A DNA stretch of 64,000 nt from Halomonas sp. THAF5a (GCF_009363755.1 NZ_CP045417.1:2046001-2110000), one strand, 5' to 3'; positions 27,001 to 38,556 are shown, counted from the first letter of the stretch. Made by a program: numbers and translations. Notes: a model not told the origin generated them from the letters alone.

Positions 27001-28314
27001 ATGACCTTTTCCGACCTCGGCCTGCGTGCCGAACTGCTCCGTGCCGTCGAGGCACAGGGCTACAGCACCCCGACCCCGATCCAGCACCAGGCGATTCCCG
27101 CCGTCCTCAAGGGCGGTGACCTGCTGGCCAGCGCCCAGACCGGCACCGGCAAGACCGCCGGCTTCACCCTGCCGATGCTGCAGCGCCTCGCCGACGGCCC
27201 GCGCCCGGCCCCGCGCCAGATCCGCGCCCTGGTGCTGACCCCGACCCGCGAGCTCGCCGCCCAGGTGGGCGAGAGCGTGGCCGACTACGGCCGCCACCTG
27301 ACCCTCTCCTCCCACGTGATCTTCGGTGGGGTCGGCCAGCAGCCCCAGGTCGACGCCATCCGCAAGGGCCTCGACGTGCTGGTGGCCACCCCGGGCCGCC
27401 TGCTCGACCTGCAGCAACAGAAGCACGTCGACCTCTCGAAGGTCGAGATCCTGGTGCTCGACGAAGCCGACCGCATGCTCGACATGGGCTTCATCCACGA
27501 CATCAAGAAGATCCTGCGCGTGCTGCCAGAGAAGCGCCAGAACCTGCTGTTCTCGGCGACCTTCTCCAGCGAGATCCAGGCGCTCGCCAACAAGCTGCTC
27601 GACGACCCGGCGATGATCGAGGTGGCGCGCCGCAACACCACCGCCGAGACCGTCGATCAGGCGATCTACCGCGTCGACCGCGAGAAGAAGCGCGACCTGC
27701 TGGCGCACCTGATCACCCGCCACGACTGGCAGCAGGTGCTGGTGTTCACCCGCACCAAGCACGGTGCCAACCGCCTGGCCGAGCAGCTCTCCAAGCAGGA
27801 CATCCCGGCCATGGCGATCCACGGCAACAAGAGCCAGTCGGCGCGCACCCGGGCGCTGGCCGCCTTCAAGACCGGCGACCTGCAGGTGCTGGTGGCCACC
27901 GATATCGCCGCCCGCGGCCTGGACATCGAGGAGCTGCCCCACGTGGTCAACTTCGAACTGCCCAACGTGGCCGAAGACTACGTGCACCGCATCGGCCGCA
28001 CCGGCCGCGCCGGCAGCGAGGGCAAGGCGGTGTCGCTGGTCTGCGTCGACGAGCACGGCCTGCTCAAGGGCATCGAGCGGCTGATCAAGCGCGACCTCGA
28101 GAAGCGCATCGAGCCCGGCTTCGAACCCGACCCCAACGCCAAGCCCGAGCCGATCGAGAACGGCCGCGGCAAGCGCGGCGGTGGCGGTCGCGGCGGGCAG
28201 GGGCAGCGCCGCCAGGGCCAGGCCGAGGGCCAGCGCCGCGGCGGTGACGAGGCTCGCGCCCCGCGGCGTCGCCGCGGCGGACGTGGCGGCCGCGGCGGCT
28301 CCCGCCAGGCCTGA
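27001..28314 (+). CDS. rhlE: DEAD-box RNA helicase RhlE
   Basis: A 437-residue DEAD-box helicase. In order: the F residue and Q motif ([11 protein letters not shown]), Walker A AQTGTGKT (Lys51), [26 protein letters not shown] and [10 protein letters not shown]. The C-terminal tail from about 385 is a basic Arg/Gly-rich extension of the kind that binds RNA in RhlE proteins. It unwinds short RNA duplexes, probably in ribosome assembly or RNA decay. The 135-bp gap after pqiC suggests its own promoter. Confidence 0.94.
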   Translation: MTFSDLGLRAELLRAVEAQGYSTPTPIQHQAIPAVLKGGDLLASAQTGTGKTAGFTLPMLQRLADGPRPAPRQIRALVLTPTRELAAQVGESVADYGRHLTLSSHVIFGGVGQQPQVDAIRKGLDVLVATPGRLLDLQQQKHVDLSKVEILVLDEADRMLDMGFIHDIKKILRVLPEKRQNLLFSATFSSEIQALANKLLDDPAMIEVARRNTTAETVDQAIYRVDREKKRDLLAHLITRHDWQQVLVFTRTKHGANRLAEQLSKQDIPAMAIHGNKSQSARTRALAAFKTGDLQVLVATDIAARGLDIEELPHVVNFELPNVAEDYVHRIGRTGRAGSEGKAVSLVCVDEHGLLKGIERLIKRDLEKRIEPGFEPDPNAKPEPIENGRGKRGGGGRGGQGQRRQGQAEGQRRGGDEARAPRRRRGGRGGRGGSRQA

Positions 28315-28337
28315 TCGCCGGCGCGACGGACCCGCCT

Positions 28338-28373
28338 GGCGGACTGCATCATGATATGCGAATGTAGTCCGCC
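28338..28373 (+). other. Inverted repeat after rhlE
   Basis: GGCGGACT and AGTCCGCC form an 8-bp stem around a 20-base interior that contains a second small dyad (GCAT...ATGC). It lies 24 bp after the rhlE stop and 53 bp before the next gene. It may attenuate or terminate rhlE transcription, but lacks a T-tract. Confidence 0.4.
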
Positions 28374-28425
28374 GGGCGCCGCACCCTCGACCGCTCCCGT
28401 CCACTCTCCACGTCAGGTTGACCCC

Positions 28426-28926
28426 ATGGATGACACGACCCTGATCCGCGACTACCGGCGCTGGCTGAGCTTCCAGCACCAGGCCCGGCTCGACCGCGAA
28501 CACCAGGCGGCGAGCCAGCGCCTCGAGGAGGCCAGGGCCTCGGCCACACGCATGACCGAGGCCTACCGCAGCATGGCCGAGAAGGGCGCCGGCGAGGGCG
28601 CCTGCTATCGCACCCTCTTCCTGCGCGACCACGGCGACACGGCGCTGGCCTGCGAGGGCTGGCTGTTCGTGCGCCGCGTGCTGGCCGAAGGCGGCTCCAC
28701 CCGGGTGCGTGCCACCCTGCTGACCACCTTCACCCTCCCCTCGGGGCGCATCGAACCGGGCAGCCAGCCGGCCGAGAAGCTGACCCTCGAGATCTTCGAC
28801 CAGCTCAACATCGAACGCGGCATGAGCAGCGTGGTGCGCGTCGATCGCACCGACGGCGGCCGCGACACGCGCTTCATCACCCTGCTGGACACGGTGCGCG
28901 GCGACCTGCGCCGCCATATGGTGTAG
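28426..28926 (+). CDS. Conserved-looking hypothetical protein
   Basis: A 166-residue soluble protein that I do not recognise. It has no signal peptide or membrane segment. The N-terminal third is charged and probably helical (heptad-like, residues 5-55). The remainder is mixed, including ACEGWLFVRRVL and FTLPSGRIEPG. Codon use matches neighbouring genes, and ATG 28426 follows a CAGG element, so it is very probably coding. The next gene begins five bases after its stop, so the two are likely translated from one message and may act together. Confidence 0.7.
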   Translation: MDDTTLIRDYRRWLSFQHQARLDREHQAASQRLEEARASATRMTEAYRSMAEKGAGEGACYRTLFLRDHGDTALACEGWLFVRRVLAEGGSTRVRATLLTTFTLPSGRIEPGSQPAEKLTLEIFDQLNIERGMSSVVRVDRTDGGRDTRFITLLDTVRGDLRRHMV

Positions 28927-28931
28927 CGGGC

Positions 28932-29459
28932 ATGTTCAAGAAGCTGTTCGGCAAGTCCCCCGTCCGGGTCTGGGTGATCAAGCAGATCGACCCCGATCTG
29001 CTGCACCTGTGCGGCCAGGCCGAACTCCCGCCCGAGGCCAGGCCCAAACAGGTGCTCGACGCGCTCGCCCGCGGCGAGTACGACGGCGCGGTGCACATGG
29101 CCGGCGGCGGGCTGGTCTTTAACGCGCGGCTGTTCGCGGCCCTGGTCCCGCTCGAGGCGCTGACCCTCGACGATGCCGGCGAGGCTTACTGGCAGAATCG
29201 CGCGTGGCGCGTCAGCCAGGTACCCCAGCGCTGCTGGGGCCATGAGGGGCGGCTCGTCGCCGAGCCGTCACACGCCGTCGGCGGCGCGGGGCTGATCAGC
29301 AGCGAGGACGTCTCGGGCATCCGCGCGAGGGTCGACCCCGAGACCCCGACGCCGCCCGGCACGGTCACCTTCCGGGCCGATAACGAGCTCGAGCCGCCGG
29401 ACCCCGACGATCCGCGCGGCGCCCATCGACCGGCGGTGCGCCCCGGGAGGCACCGTTAA
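28932..29459 (+). CDS. Hypothetical protein
   Basis: A 175-residue soluble protein with no recognised domain. It opens MFKKLFGKSPVRVWVIKQID, and the body contains ARGEYDGAVHMAGGGLVFN. The last 40 residues are Pro/Asp/Arg-rich and probably disordered. It follows the preceding hypothetical gene by five bases. The function is unknown. The first 130 residues look like a folded domain, whereas the tail may be extended by lack of selection. Confidence 0.65.
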   Translation: MFKKLFGKSPVRVWVIKQIDPDLLHLCGQAELPPEARPKQVLDALARGEYDGAVHMAGGGLVFNARLFAALVPLEALTLDDAGEAYWQNRAWRVSQVPQRCWGHEGRLVAEPSHAVGGAGLISSEDVSGIRARVDPETPTPPGTVTFRADNELEPPDPDDPRGAHRPAVRPGRHR

Positions 29460-29475
29460 CGCGCGGGGCCCCGGC

Positions 29476-30711
29476 GTGCGGGAGACCGAGGCCTCTCGCC
29501 CCGTGCCCGGTCGGCCCGAGGCCCGCCGGCTGGCCGTGTTCATCGGCCTGATGGTACTGGTCGGGCTCAACCTGCGTCCGGCCCTCTCCAGCCTCGCCCC
29601 GCTGCTGGCCCGCATCCAGCAGGAGACCGGGCTCTCGGCGCTGGCCATCGGCGCCCTGACCACCCTGCCGGTGCTCTGCCTGGGGGCCTTCGCCCCGCTG
29701 GCCCCCTGGCTCGCCCGGCGTCTCGGCCCCGAGAACACCCTCGCCGGTGCCCTGCTGCTGCTGGCCGGCGGCCTGGCGCTGCGCGGGGTGCCGGCGGTGG
29801 TGGCGCTCTATGGCGGCACCCTGATGGTGGGCGCCGCCATCGGCGTGGCCGGCACCCTGCTGCCGGCGCTGGTCAAGCGCGAGCTGCCGGCCGGGGCCGA
29901 CCTGATGACCGGCGTCTACACCATGGCGCTCTGCCTGGGCGGCGCCCTGGGGGCGGGGCTCAGCGTGCCGCTGGCCGATCGCCTGGGCAGCTGGTCGGCG
30001 GGGCTCGCCAGCTGGACGCTGCTGGCCCTGGCCGCGCTCGTCGCCTGGCGCCGGCTGATGCCGCGCCACGCCGCCGCCGCGGCCGCCCCCGAGACCGGCG
30101 GCTCTCTTCGCGAGCTGCTCGGCCAGCCGCTGGCCTGGCAGGTGATGCTCTTCATGGGCAGCCAGTCGTCGCTGGCCTACATCGTCTTCGGCTGGCTGCC
30201 GACCCTGCTGATGGCCCGCGGCTACAGCGAGGCCGAGGCCGGCTGGATGATGGGGGCCTCGGTGATGGTGCAGCTGCTCTCGGCCCTGGCGGCCCCCTGG
30301 CTGGCGCGCCTGGGCCGCGACCAGCGCCCCGCCCTGCTGATCGTGCTGGCCCTGGTCGCCGGCGGCTTCTGGCTGCTGCTCCAGGCGCCGGCGGCGTGGC
30401 GCTGGCCCGGGGCGGTGCTGCTGGGCCTCGGCCAGGGCGGCGGCTTCAGCCTGGCGCTCACCCTGATCGTGCTGCGCACCGCCACCTCGCGCCTGGCCGG
30501 CAAGCTCTCGGGGCTCACCCAGGGCGGCGGCTACGCCCTGGCCGCCCTGGGCCCGCTGGCGGTCGGCGTGATGCTGCAGCTCGACGTCGGGCTCGACATT
30601 GTGACCCGCCTGCTGCTGGGCATCGTCGCTGTCAGCATGGGCTTCGCGCTGTTCGCCGGGCGTAACCGCCGCCTGGAAGTCGACGACGCGGGACGGCTCG
30701 CCACCCGCTAG
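29476..30711 (+). CDS. MFS transporter of the CynX/NimT type
   Basis: A 411-residue carrier with about 12 membrane segments. The N-terminal [14 protein letters not shown] motif and the general layout match the CynX (cyanate transporter) branch of the major facilitator superfamily. The substrate is unknown; members include cyanate and 2-nitroimidazole transporters. The start is a GTG at 29476. A second GTG at 29503, preceded by GGGAG at 29480-29484, is also possible. No cyanase gene lies nearby, so cyanate transport is not supported by context. Confidence 0.8.
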   Translation: MRETEASRPVPGRPEARRLAVFIGLMVLVGLNLRPALSSLAPLLARIQQETGLSALAIGALTTLPVLCLGAFAPLAPWLARRLGPENTLAGALLLLAGGLALRGVPAVVALYGGTLMVGAAIGVAGTLLPALVKRELPAGADLMTGVYTMALCLGGALGAGLSVPLADRLGSWSAGLASWTLLALAALVAWRRLMPRHAAAAAAPETGGSLRELLGQPLAWQVMLFMGSQSSLAYIVFGWLPTLLMARGYSEAEAGWMMGASVMVQLLSALAAPWLARLGRDQRPALLIVLALVAGGFWLLLQAPAAWRWPGAVLLGLGQGGGFSLALTLIVLRTATSRLAGKLSGLTQGGGYALAALGPLAVGVMLQLDVGLDIVTRLLLGIVAVSMGFALFAGRNRRLEVDDAGRLATR

Positions 30712-30742
30712 ACTCCAGTCGAGAGACGGCGGAGCGCGGCGG

Positions 30743-31459
<717 letters not shown>

Positions 31460-31463
31460 ACCC

Positions 31464-33827
31464 ATGAGGGCCCTGCGGCGCGAGCAGCTGCGCGACCTCG
31501 GGCGCCTGAAGGGGCAGACGCTCGCCATCGCCGTGGTGATCGGCGGCGGGGTGATGACGCTGATCCTCGCGGTGACGATGCTCGACGCCCTGACCCGGGC
31601 CCAGGCCCGCTTCTACGCCAGCCACCACTTCGCCGAGGTGTTCGCCGACGTCACCCGCGCCCCCCGGGGGCTCGTCGAGCGCCTGCAGCGCCTGCCCGGC
31701 GTCAACCTCGTCGACGCCCGGGTGGGCGCTCCGGTGCGCCTCTCGGTGCCGGCCTTCGACGACCCGGTGCGCGGCCAGCTGGTCTCGATTCCCGACGGCC
31801 GCCAACCGACGCTCAATCGCCTGCACCTGCTCGCCGGCCAGCTGCCCACCGCCGGGCGCGAGGCCAAGGTGGTCGCGAGCGACGCCTTCGCCGAGGCCCA
31901 CGGGCTCGTGCCCGGCGATCACGTCGAGGCGATCATCGACGGGCGCCACACCCGCCTGACGCTGAGCGGCATCGCCCTGAGCCCCGAGTTCCTCTACCAG
32001 GCCGGCCCCACCGACCTGGTCCCCGACTACCGGCGCTACGCCATCCTTTGGATGAACGAGACGGCGCTGGCCGACGCCTACGGCATGGAGGGCGCCTTCA
32101 ACCAGCTCTCGCTGACCCTGCAGGCGGGGGCCGACCGGGAGGGCGTGATCGAGGCCCTGGACCTGGCCCTCGCCCGCTACGGCACCACCGGCGCCCGCAC
32201 CCGCCACGACCAGCCGTCGCATCGCTTCCTCGAGGAGGAGCTCGACCAGCAGCGTGCCCAGGCCACGATCCTGCCCACCGTCTTCCTGCTGGTCTCGGCC
32301 TTCCTGCTCCACGTGGTGATGACCCGCCTGATCGGCACCCAGCGCCAGCAGATCGCGCTGCTCAAGGCCTTCGGCTACCGCGACGCCGAGCTGGCTCGCC
32401 ACTACGGCGGCCTCGCCCTGCTGATCGTGCTGCTGGGCTGGGGACTCGGGGTGGGGCTCGGCGCCTGGAGCGCGCGGGGCATGGCCGGCCTCTACGCCGA
32501 GTACTTCCGCTTCCCCGAGATGCGCTTCCCGATCCCGCCCTTGGCGCTGGCCCTCTCGCTGCTGCTGGCCGCCCTGTCGGCGCTGGCCGGCACCGGCCGG
32601 GCGGTCTGGGAGGCGGTCGTCGCCCCGCCCGCCGAGGCGATGCGCCCGCCGGCGCCCCAGCGCTTCCGGCGCACCTGGCTCGAGCGCTCGCCGCTGGGCC
32701 GCGCGCTGGCCGGCGAGGGGCGGATCGTGCTGCGCCACCTGGCCCGCCAGCCGGCCAAGTCGGCGCTGTCGGTGACCGGCATCGCCCTCTCGGCGGGCCT
32801 GTTGATGATGGGGGCCTGGCAGCTCGCCGCGCTGGACCGGATGCTCGACCGCCAGTACCGGGAGATCCTGCGCATGGACATCGAGCTGACCTTCAACGAT
32901 CCCACCCCGCAGCGGGCCCTGGGCGAGCTTCGTCACCTGCCCGGCGTGCTGGCCGTGGAGCCCTGGCGCCGCGTGCCCGCCACCCTGATCCACGGCCACC
33001 GTCGCTACCGCAGCGCCCTCACGGGGCTCGAGGCCCGCCCGCGCCTGCGCCCGATCGTCGATGCACGGGGCCAGGCGCGAGCGCTGCCCCCCGAGGGCGT
33101 GGTGCTGACCCGCTATCTCGGCGAGTGGCTGGGGGTCGAGGTGGGCGATACCCTGGAGGTCGCGGTCATGGAGGGCCATCGCCGCCGGGCCTCGCTGCCG
33201 GTGGCCGCGCTGGTCGACGAGCCGATCGGCATCGGCGCCTACCTGCGTCGCGAGCGGCTCAACCGCCTGATGCGCGAGGGGCCTGCCATCGGCGGCGCCT
33301 GGCTGCTGGTCGACCCGGCCCGCCGCGATGAACTGATCGAGGCCCTCGACGCGCTGCCGGCGGTGGCCGGCATCGGGCTGATGGACGAGGCCGAGCGCGG
33401 CGTGCGCCGCTACCTCGACGAGACGCTGCAGGTCTTCGCCCTGGTGTTCGTGACCCTGGCCGGCTCGATCGCCTTCGGGGTGATCTACAACACCGCGCGG
33501 ATCAGCTTCGCCGAGCGCTCCCGGGAGCTGGCCACCCTGCTGGTGCTGGGCTACACCCGGGCCGAGGTGTCGCGGATCCTGCTCGGCGAGATCCTGCTGC
33601 TGGGGGGACTCGCCACCCTGCCCGGCTGGGCCCTCGGCGCGGGCTTCTGCGCCCTGCTGAGCGAGGCCTTCAGCAGCGAGCTGTTTCGCATCCCGCTGCT
33701 CTTCACGCCGCGCATCTTCGCCGTCTCGGCCCTCGGCGTGATCGTCGCCTCGGTCCTGGTCGCCGGGCTGATGCTGCGCCGCCTGTGGCGCCTGGATCAG
33801 GTCGCCGTGCTCAAGGCACCGGAGTAA
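31464..33827 (+). CDS. ABC transporter permease with two FtsX domains
   Basis: A 787-residue inner-membrane protein. The N-terminal helix (about 18-40) is followed by a periplasmic domain, three helices (about 270-410), a second N-type helix (about 430-455), another periplasmic domain, and three C-terminal helices. This is a duplicated MacB/FtsX-fold permease, as in LolC/E fusions. The segments [20 protein letters not shown] and [20 protein letters not shown] precede the coupling regions. It partners the upstream ATPase (gap of 4 bp) and the downstream adaptor. The substrate is unknown; envelope lipids or small amphiphiles are usual for the class. Confidence 0.88.
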   Translation: MRALRREQLRDLGRLKGQTLAIAVVIGGGVMTLILAVTMLDALTRAQARFYASHHFAEVFADVTRAPRGLVERLQRLPGVNLVDARVGAPVRLSVPAFDDPVRGQLVSIPDGRQPTLNRLHLLAGQLPTAGREAKVVASDAFAEAHGLVPGDHVEAIIDGRHTRLTLSGIALSPEFLYQAGPTDLVPDYRRYAILWMNETALADAYGMEGAFNQLSLTLQAGADREGVIEALDLALARYGTTGARTRHDQPSHRFLEEELDQQRAQATILPTVFLLVSAFLLHVVMTRLIGTQRQQIALLKAFGYRDAELARHYGGLALLIVLLGWGLGVGLGAWSARGMAGLYAEYFRFPEMRFPIPPLALALSLLLAALSALAGTGRAVWEAVVAPPAEAMRPPAPQRFRRTWLERSPLGRALAGEGRIVLRHLARQPAKSALSVTGIALSAGLLMMGAWQLAALDRMLDRQYREILRMDIELTFNDPTPQRALGELRHLPGVLAVEPWRRVPATLIHGHRRYRSALTGLEARPRLRPIVDARGQARALPPEGVVLTRYLGEWLGVEVGDTLEVAVMEGHRRRASLPVAALVDEPIGIGAYLRRERLNRLMREGPAIGGAWLLVDPARRDELIEALDALPAVAGIGLMDEAERGVRRYLDETLQVFALVFVTLAGSIAFGVIYNTARISFAERSRELATLLVLGYTRAEVSRILLGEILLLGGLATLPGWALGAGFCALLSEAFSSELFRIPLLFTPRIFAVSALGVIVASVLVAGLMLRRLWRLDQVAVLKAPE

Positions 33828-33858
33828 GCCCGCCCCCGACGTCGCCACGGAGTCTCCC

Positions 33859-35079
33859 ATGCCTCGCGTTCCCCTCGCCACGCTCGCCACCCCGCGCCGC
33901 CTGCTCTGGGCCCTGGCCGCCCTCGTCGTGCTAGGCCTGCTGCTCTGGGCCCTGCGCCCGGCACCGGTGACCGTGACCACCGCCGCGGTGGTGCGCGCGC
34001 CCTTCGTCGATGCGGTCGACGAGGAGGGGCGCACGCGGCTCCGCGACACCTGGCACGTCACCGCGCCGATCACCGGCTACCTGCGCCGCGTGACGCTGGA
34101 GGTGGGCGATGCGGTGGACCGGGGCCAGGTGCTGTTTGGCCTCGAGCCGAGCCCGGCACCCGCCCTGGACGCCCGCAGCCGCGAGCAGGCCGAGGACGCC
34201 CTGCAAGCCGCCCGGGCGCGGCTCCACGCGGCCGAGGCCCACCTCGAGACGTCCCGCGCCGAGCGGCGCTTCGCGGAGGCCGAGTACCGGCGCTACCAGC
34301 GCCTCCACGGGCGCAACCTGGTCTCCACCGCCGACCTGGAGCATCGCGAGAGCCTGCGCGATCGCCAGCGGGCCCTGGAGCGGGCCGCCGCCTCGAGCGT
34401 CGAGGCGGCCCGCTTCGAGGTGGAGAGCGCCCGGGCGGTGCTGGCGGTGACCAGCGGCCAGCGCAGCCCCGCCGACCAGCCGCTGCTCGAGGTGGCCGCC
34501 CCGGTGGCCGGCGTGGTCCTCGAGCGGTTCCGCTGCTGCGAAGGCACGGTGGAGGCCGGCCAGCCGATCCTCGAGCTCGGCCGCCTGGCGGACATGGAGA
34601 TCCTCGTCGACCTGCTCTCCATGGACGCGGTGCGCCTCACACCGGGCATGGCGGTGCGCATCACTGGCTGGGGCGGGCCGACACTCGATGGCAGGGTGCG
34701 GCGCATCGAGCCCGCCGGCTTCACCCGCACCTCGGCACTGGGCGTCGACGAGCAACGGGTGCCGGTGATCGTCGACTTCGCCCCGGGCACCGACCCCGCC
34801 GCCCTCGGGCTCGGCAGCGGCTTCCGGGTCGAGGTGGAGTTCTTGATCTGGCAGGCCGACGACGTGCTGCAGGTGCCCACCAGCGCGCTCTTCCGCGACG
34901 ACGGCCGCTGGGCGGCCTTCGCGGTCGAGGCCGGCCGCGCCCGGCTTCGCCACCTCGAGATCGGCCGTCAGAGCGGGCTCGCGAGCCAGGTCCTCGATGG
35001 GCTCGAGGCCGGGGAGCGCATCGTGACTCACCCGAGCGAGGCGCTCGCCGACGGCACGGCGATTCGCGAGGACGCCTGA
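33859..35079 (+). CDS. HlyD-family periplasmic adaptor protein
   Basis: A 406-residue protein with an N-terminal membrane anchor (LLWALAALVVLGLLLWALRP, about 14-33). A biotinyl-lipoyl half (VTAPITGYLRRVTLEVGDAV), a long coiled-coil hairpin (about 105-195), the second lipoyl half, and beta-barrel domains follow. It links the ABC permease to the periplasm or an outer-membrane channel. It belongs to the three-gene exporter, 31 bp after the permease. Confidence 0.88.
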   Translation: MPRVPLATLATPRRLLWALAALVVLGLLLWALRPAPVTVTTAAVVRAPFVDAVDEEGRTRLRDTWHVTAPITGYLRRVTLEVGDAVDRGQVLFGLEPSPAPALDARSREQAEDALQAARARLHAAEAHLETSRAERRFAEAEYRRYQRLHGRNLVSTADLEHRESLRDRQRALERAAASSVEAARFEVESARAVLAVTSGQRSPADQPLLEVAAPVAGVVLERFRCCEGTVEAGQPILELGRLADMEILVDLLSMDAVRLTPGMAVRITGWGGPTLDGRVRRIEPAGFTRTSALGVDEQRVPVIVDFAPGTDPAALGLGSGFRVEVEFLIWQADDVLQVPTSALFRDDGRWAAFAVEAGRARLRHLEIGRQSGLASQVLDGLEAGERIVTHPSEALADGTAIREDA

Positions 35080-35158
35080 CGCCCGAGCCCCGGGCTTGCC
35101 TGGCGCCGCGCCGGCCGTATCATGGAGCCCCCGACAGCCCGACCCGCCAGGAGCCCCC

Positions 35159-36211
35159 ATGACCGCCGGACCCGACCTCGACGCCCCCGTACTGGTGATC
35201 TACACCGGCGGCACCCTCGGCATGCTGCCCGGCCCCCAGGGGCTCACGCCGGGCCGCGACATCGAGGCCCGCCTGCGCCGGGCGCTGGCCGCCCTGCCCC
35301 CGGCCCGCCAGGCGAGCCTGCCCGCCTTCGAGGTGCTCGAGACCGAGCGTCCCATCGACTCCAGCAGCGCCACCCCCCGAGACTGGCAGGCGCTGGCCGC
35401 CCTGGTGACCCGCCACTACCGCCGCCACGCCGGCATCGTCATCCTCCACGGCACCGACACCCTGGCCTGGACGGCCTCAAGCCTCGCCTTCCAGCTCCAG
35501 GGGATCGACCGCCCGGTGATCCTCACCGGCGCCATGCGCCCGCTGGAGGCCGAGGGCAGCGACGCCGTCGCCAACGTCGAGGATGCCCTGCGATTCGCCG
35601 TGACGCCGCGCCTGAAGGAGGTGGCGCTCTGCTTCGCCGGCCGGCTGCTGCGCGGCTGTCGCAGCCGCAAGTGGCAGACCCGAGACGCCGCCGCCTTCGC
35701 AAGCCCCAACCTCGCGCCGCTCGGCGAGCGGGTCGATGCGGAGGCGGTGCTCTACCCCGGCCGGGGGCTGGCGGATCACCAGCGCGGCGCGCCGCGCTTC
35801 GAGCTGCCCGACTACGCGCCGCTGGCGGCGGGCGGCGTGGTGCGCCTGGCGCTGTGGCCGGGCCTCTCGGCCTGGCAGGTCGAGGCCTGGCTCGACGACG
35901 AGCGGGTGCGCGGCGCGGTGCTGGAGGTCTGGGGCGGCGGCAACCTGCCCGACGACCCGGCGCTGGCCGGGGCCCTGGCCCGGGCGAGCGGCGAGGGCAA
36001 GCTGCTGGCCGCGCTGAGCCAGTGCCCCCATGGCGCGGTGGCCTTCGGCGGCTACGCCGCGGGCCAGGGGCTCAAGGACGCCGGCGTGCTCTCGGCCGAG
36101 GACATGACCCCCGAGGCGACCTTCACCAAGCTGGTCCACCTGCTCGCCCAGCCCCTCGAGGAGGCCGAGCGTCGGCGGCGCTTCCTGACGCCGCTGGTCG
36201 GCGAGCGTTGA
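35159..36211 (+). CDS. ansA: Type I (cytoplasmic-type) L-asparaginase
   Basis: A 350-residue asparaginase that hydrolyses asparagine to aspartate and ammonia. The two catalytic threonine motifs are VIYTGGTLGM and ILHGTDTLAWTA, and TGAMRP follows. There is no signal peptide, in line with the AnsA (type I) class. The start is the ATG at 35159, with AGGAG seven bases upstream; the open frame extends upstream without support. It stands 79 bp after the exporter adaptor and may have its own promoter. Confidence 0.92.
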   Translation: MTAGPDLDAPVLVIYTGGTLGMLPGPQGLTPGRDIEARLRRALAALPPARQASLPAFEVLETERPIDSSSATPRDWQALAALVTRHYRRHAGIVILHGTDTLAWTASSLAFQLQGIDRPVILTGAMRPLEAEGSDAVANVEDALRFAVTPRLKEVALCFAGRLLRGCRSRKWQTRDAAAFASPNLAPLGERVDAEAVLYPGRGLADHQRGAPRFELPDYAPLAAGGVVRLALWPGLSAWQVEAWLDDERVRGAVLEVWGGGNLPDDPALAGALARASGEGKLLAALSQCPHGAVAFGGYAAGQGLKDAGVLSAEDMTPEATFTKLVHLLAQPLEEAERRRRFLTPLVGER

Positions 36212-36282
36212 CGCGCGGCATGCACGCGGGCGCGGAAATCGCTAAGGTGGAAGGACTCTCACCGGTCAGCAGGAGTCACGCC

Positions 36283-36519
36283 ATGGAACACCCCGACCAC
36301 CCCTTCAGCGAACTCTTCGAGCAGCTCGGCCTCGCCTCGGATCACGCGGCGATCAAGCGCTTCATCGATCGCCACGCGCCGCTCCCCGAGGAGATCGCCC
36401 TGCCGGACGCCCCCTGCTGGAACGAGGGCCAGGCCGAGTTCCTGCGCGAGGCCCTCGACGCGGATGCCGACTGGGCCGAGGTCGTCGATCACCTCGACGC
36501 CTCGCTGCGCAAGGGCTGA
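36283..36519 (+). CDS. DUF2789 small protein
   Basis: A 78-residue acidic protein of the DUF2789 family, with HPFSELFEQLGL at the start, ALPDAPCWNEGQAEFLREAL in the middle, and a D/W-rich end. The family is common in Pseudomonas and Halomonas relatives, and its function is unknown. The ATG has AGGAG upstream. A strong hairpin terminator follows 35 bp after the stop. Confidence 0.85.
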   Translation: MEHPDHPFSELFEQLGLASDHAAIKRFIDRHAPLPEEIALPDAPCWNEGQAEFLREALDADADWAEVVDHLDASLRKG

Positions 36520-36553
36520 GGCGCACGCCCAAGAACGACTCAACGACACAACG

Positions 36554-36588
36554 ACGCCGCCCGTCGCGATGACGGGCGGCGTTGTTTT
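36554..36588 (+). terminator. Rho-independent terminator after the DUF2789 gene
   Basis: A perfect 12-bp stem (ACGCCGCCCGTC/GACGGGCGGCGT) with a 5-base loop, followed by TGTTTTC. It ends the plus-strand transcript just before the convergent SRPBCC gene. Confidence 0.88.
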
Positions 36589-36614
36589 CGTCCCCGAAGA
36601 ACAGCGGCTGCAGG

Positions 36615-37025
36615 CTAGAGCCGGGCCTCGACGCGCTCCAGGATCTGGCGACTCACCTTGCCCACCAGGGGCCGCGCCGCCCGGTTGACGGCCTTCTCCA
36701 GCAGCCGGTTACGGATCGTGTAGGTCAGGGTCAGGGCCACCTTCGTCCCGTCCTCGACCGGGGTCAGGCGGTAGCAGCCCTCGTTGTGGACGCCGTCCAG
36801 CGACTCCCAGGCCAGCACCTCCGGCGCCCGCGCCTCGGTGATGGCGACGTCGAAGGTCCAGTCCATTCCCACCGCGTGCACGTGCCAGCGGTAGCGGTCC
36901 TGGCCCAGCGGCTCGATCGCCCTAATCAGGTCGGAGTAGTCGGCGAAGTCCTCGACCCGCTCGAGCAGGGCGAAGACCCGCTCCGGGGGGGCCTTGAGGA
37001 TCGCGCTGTGTTCGATGGTCGCCAT
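36615..37025 (-). CDS. SRPBCC/START-like (polyketide cyclase) protein
   Basis: A 136-residue protein with the SRPBCC hydrophobic-pocket fold: IEHSAILKAPPERVFALLER at the N-terminus, WHVHAVGMDWTFDVAI in the middle, and an amphipathic C-terminal helix. It resembles the coenzyme-Q-binding (COQ10/RatA) group and general polyketide-cyclase-like proteins. The ligand is not determined. A GGGAG site precedes the ATG. It lies downstream of trhP on the same strand. Confidence 0.8.
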   Translation of the reverse strand: MATIEHSAILKAPPERVFALLERVEDFADYSDLIRAIEPLGQDRYRWHVHAVGMDWTFDVAITEARAPEVLAWESLDGVHNEGCYRLTPVEDGTKVALTLTYTIRNRLLEKAVNRAARPLVGKVSRQILERVEARL

Positions 37026-37128
37026 GACGCTCCCTGTGTGACTGCCAACGGTTCGACGTCTCGCGGTTCGACCGCCAATGCCTTCTACCTTGTCGCCGCC
37101 GGCCGGGGATGTCCAGCCGCGCGTCGCC

Positions 37129-38556
37129 TCAGAGATCCCGCATCAGCAGCGCGAACTCGATGCGCTCGGGGGAGATCGCCTCGCCCGGCACCGGGATGCG
37201 CACCACATGGCCGGAGCCCGGCGCCGCGCCCACCGACTCGCCGCGACGGTTCTCGATGTGCTCGAGGGTGAAGCGGCGGTTGCCACCGGGCAGCATCAGC
37301 TCCATGGAGTCGCCGACCTCGAAGCGGTTCTTGACGTCGATCTCCAGCACGCCGCGATCCGGGTCGTAGGCGGTGACCTCGCCGACGAACTGCTGGTGCA
37401 CGCCAACCGAGTTGCCCTGCTCGTAGTTCTGGTACTCGTCGTGGACGTGGCGGCGGTAGAAGCCCTCCGTATAGCCGCGGTTGGCCAGGTTGTCGAGCTC
37501 GTCCATCAGGCGCATGTCGAAGGGGCGGCCGGCCACGGCGTCGTCGATGGCGCGACGGTAGACCTGGGCGGTGCGCGCCACGTAGTAGGGCGACTTGGTG
37601 CGCCCCTCGATCTTCAGCGAGGTGACGCCCATCTCGGTCAGGCGCGGCACGTGCTGGACCGCACGCAGGTCCTTGGAGTTCATGATGTAGGTGCCGTGCT
37701 CGTCCTCATAGACCGGCATCAGCTCGCCGGGCCGGGTACGGTCCTCGATCAGCGCCGAGAGCTCGTCCTGCCCCTCCACGCCGCCGGCGGTGGCGGTGGC
37801 GGTGTTGATGTCGGCCGCCTCGGCGCTGCCGCCGCCCGAGGCGATCACCCCGCCCTCCTGGCCCGGGGTCCAGATGCCGCTGGCCGCATGGGCGCGGGCC
37901 GAATTGGCCGGCACCAGGTCGCCGGTCTCGTCCTCGGAGGCCGCCACGGTGTTGTACTTCCAGCGGCAGGCGTTGGTGCAGGTACCCTGATTGGGGTCGC
38001 GGTGGTTGAAGTAGCCGGAGAGCAGGCAGCGCCCGGAGTAGGCGATGCAGAGCGCGCCGTGGACGAAGGTCTCGATCTCCAGATCCGGGCACTCGGCGCG
38101 GATCTGGGCGATCTCCTCCAGCGACAGCTCACGCGACAGGATGATCCGGCTGATGCCCTGCTGCTGCCAGAACTTCGCGGCCGCGTAGTTGACCACGTTG
38201 GACTGCACCGAGAGGTGGATCACCTGCTCGGGCCAGCGCTCGCGGATCATCATGATCAGGCCGGGGTCGGACATGATGAGCGCGTCCGGGCCGGCCTCGA
38301 TCACCGGCTCCATGTCGCGCAGGTAGGTCTTGAGCTTGCTGTTGTGCGGCGCGATGTTCGAGGCCACGTAGAACTGCTTGCCCCGCTCGTGGGCGTAGGC
38401 GATGCCCTTGTGCAGGTTGTCGATCTTGAAGTCGTTGTTGCGCACGCGCAGCGAGTAGCGGGGCTGGCCGGCATAGACCGCGTCCGCCCCGTAGGCGAAG
38501 GCGTAGCGCATGTTCTTGAAGGTGCCGGCGGGCGACAGCAGTTCGGGGGCTTTCAT
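37129..38556 (-). CDS. trhP: tRNA hydroxylation protein TrhP (U32 peptidase-like, YegQ)
   Basis: A 475-residue U32-family protein, clearly orthologous to E. coli YegQ/TrhP, which makes 5-hydroxyuridine at tRNA position 34 using prephenate. Matching segments are [59 protein letters not shown] and [12 protein letters not shown]. The peptidase label is historical. The protein is about 20 residues longer than E. coli YegQ because of an Ala/Gly/Thr-rich linker at about residues 215-260. The start is ATG 38556 with GGTGA upstream; an in-frame GTG lies three codons earlier. It diverges from queC. Confidence 0.93.
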   Translation of the reverse strand: MKAPELLSPAGTFKNMRYAFAYGADAVYAGQPRYSLRVRNNDFKIDNLHKGIAYAHERGKQFYVASNIAPHNSKLKTYLRDMEPVIEAGPDALIMSDPGLIMMIRERWPEQVIHLSVQSNVVNYAAAKFWQQQGISRIILSRELSLEEIAQIRAECPDLEIETFVHGALCIAYSGRCLLSGYFNHRDPNQGTCTNACRWKYNTVAASEDETGDLVPANSARAHAASGIWTPGQEGGVIASGGGSAEAADINTATATAGGVEGQDELSALIEDRTRPGELMPVYEDEHGTYIMNSKDLRAVQHVPRLTEMGVTSLKIEGRTKSPYYVARTAQVYRRAIDDAVAGRPFDMRLMDELDNLANRGYTEGFYRRHVHDEYQNYEQGNSVGVHQQFVGEVTAYDPDRGVLEIDVKNRFEVGDSMELMLPGGNRRFTLEHIENRRGESVGAAPGSGHVVRIPVPGEAISPERIEFALLMRDL

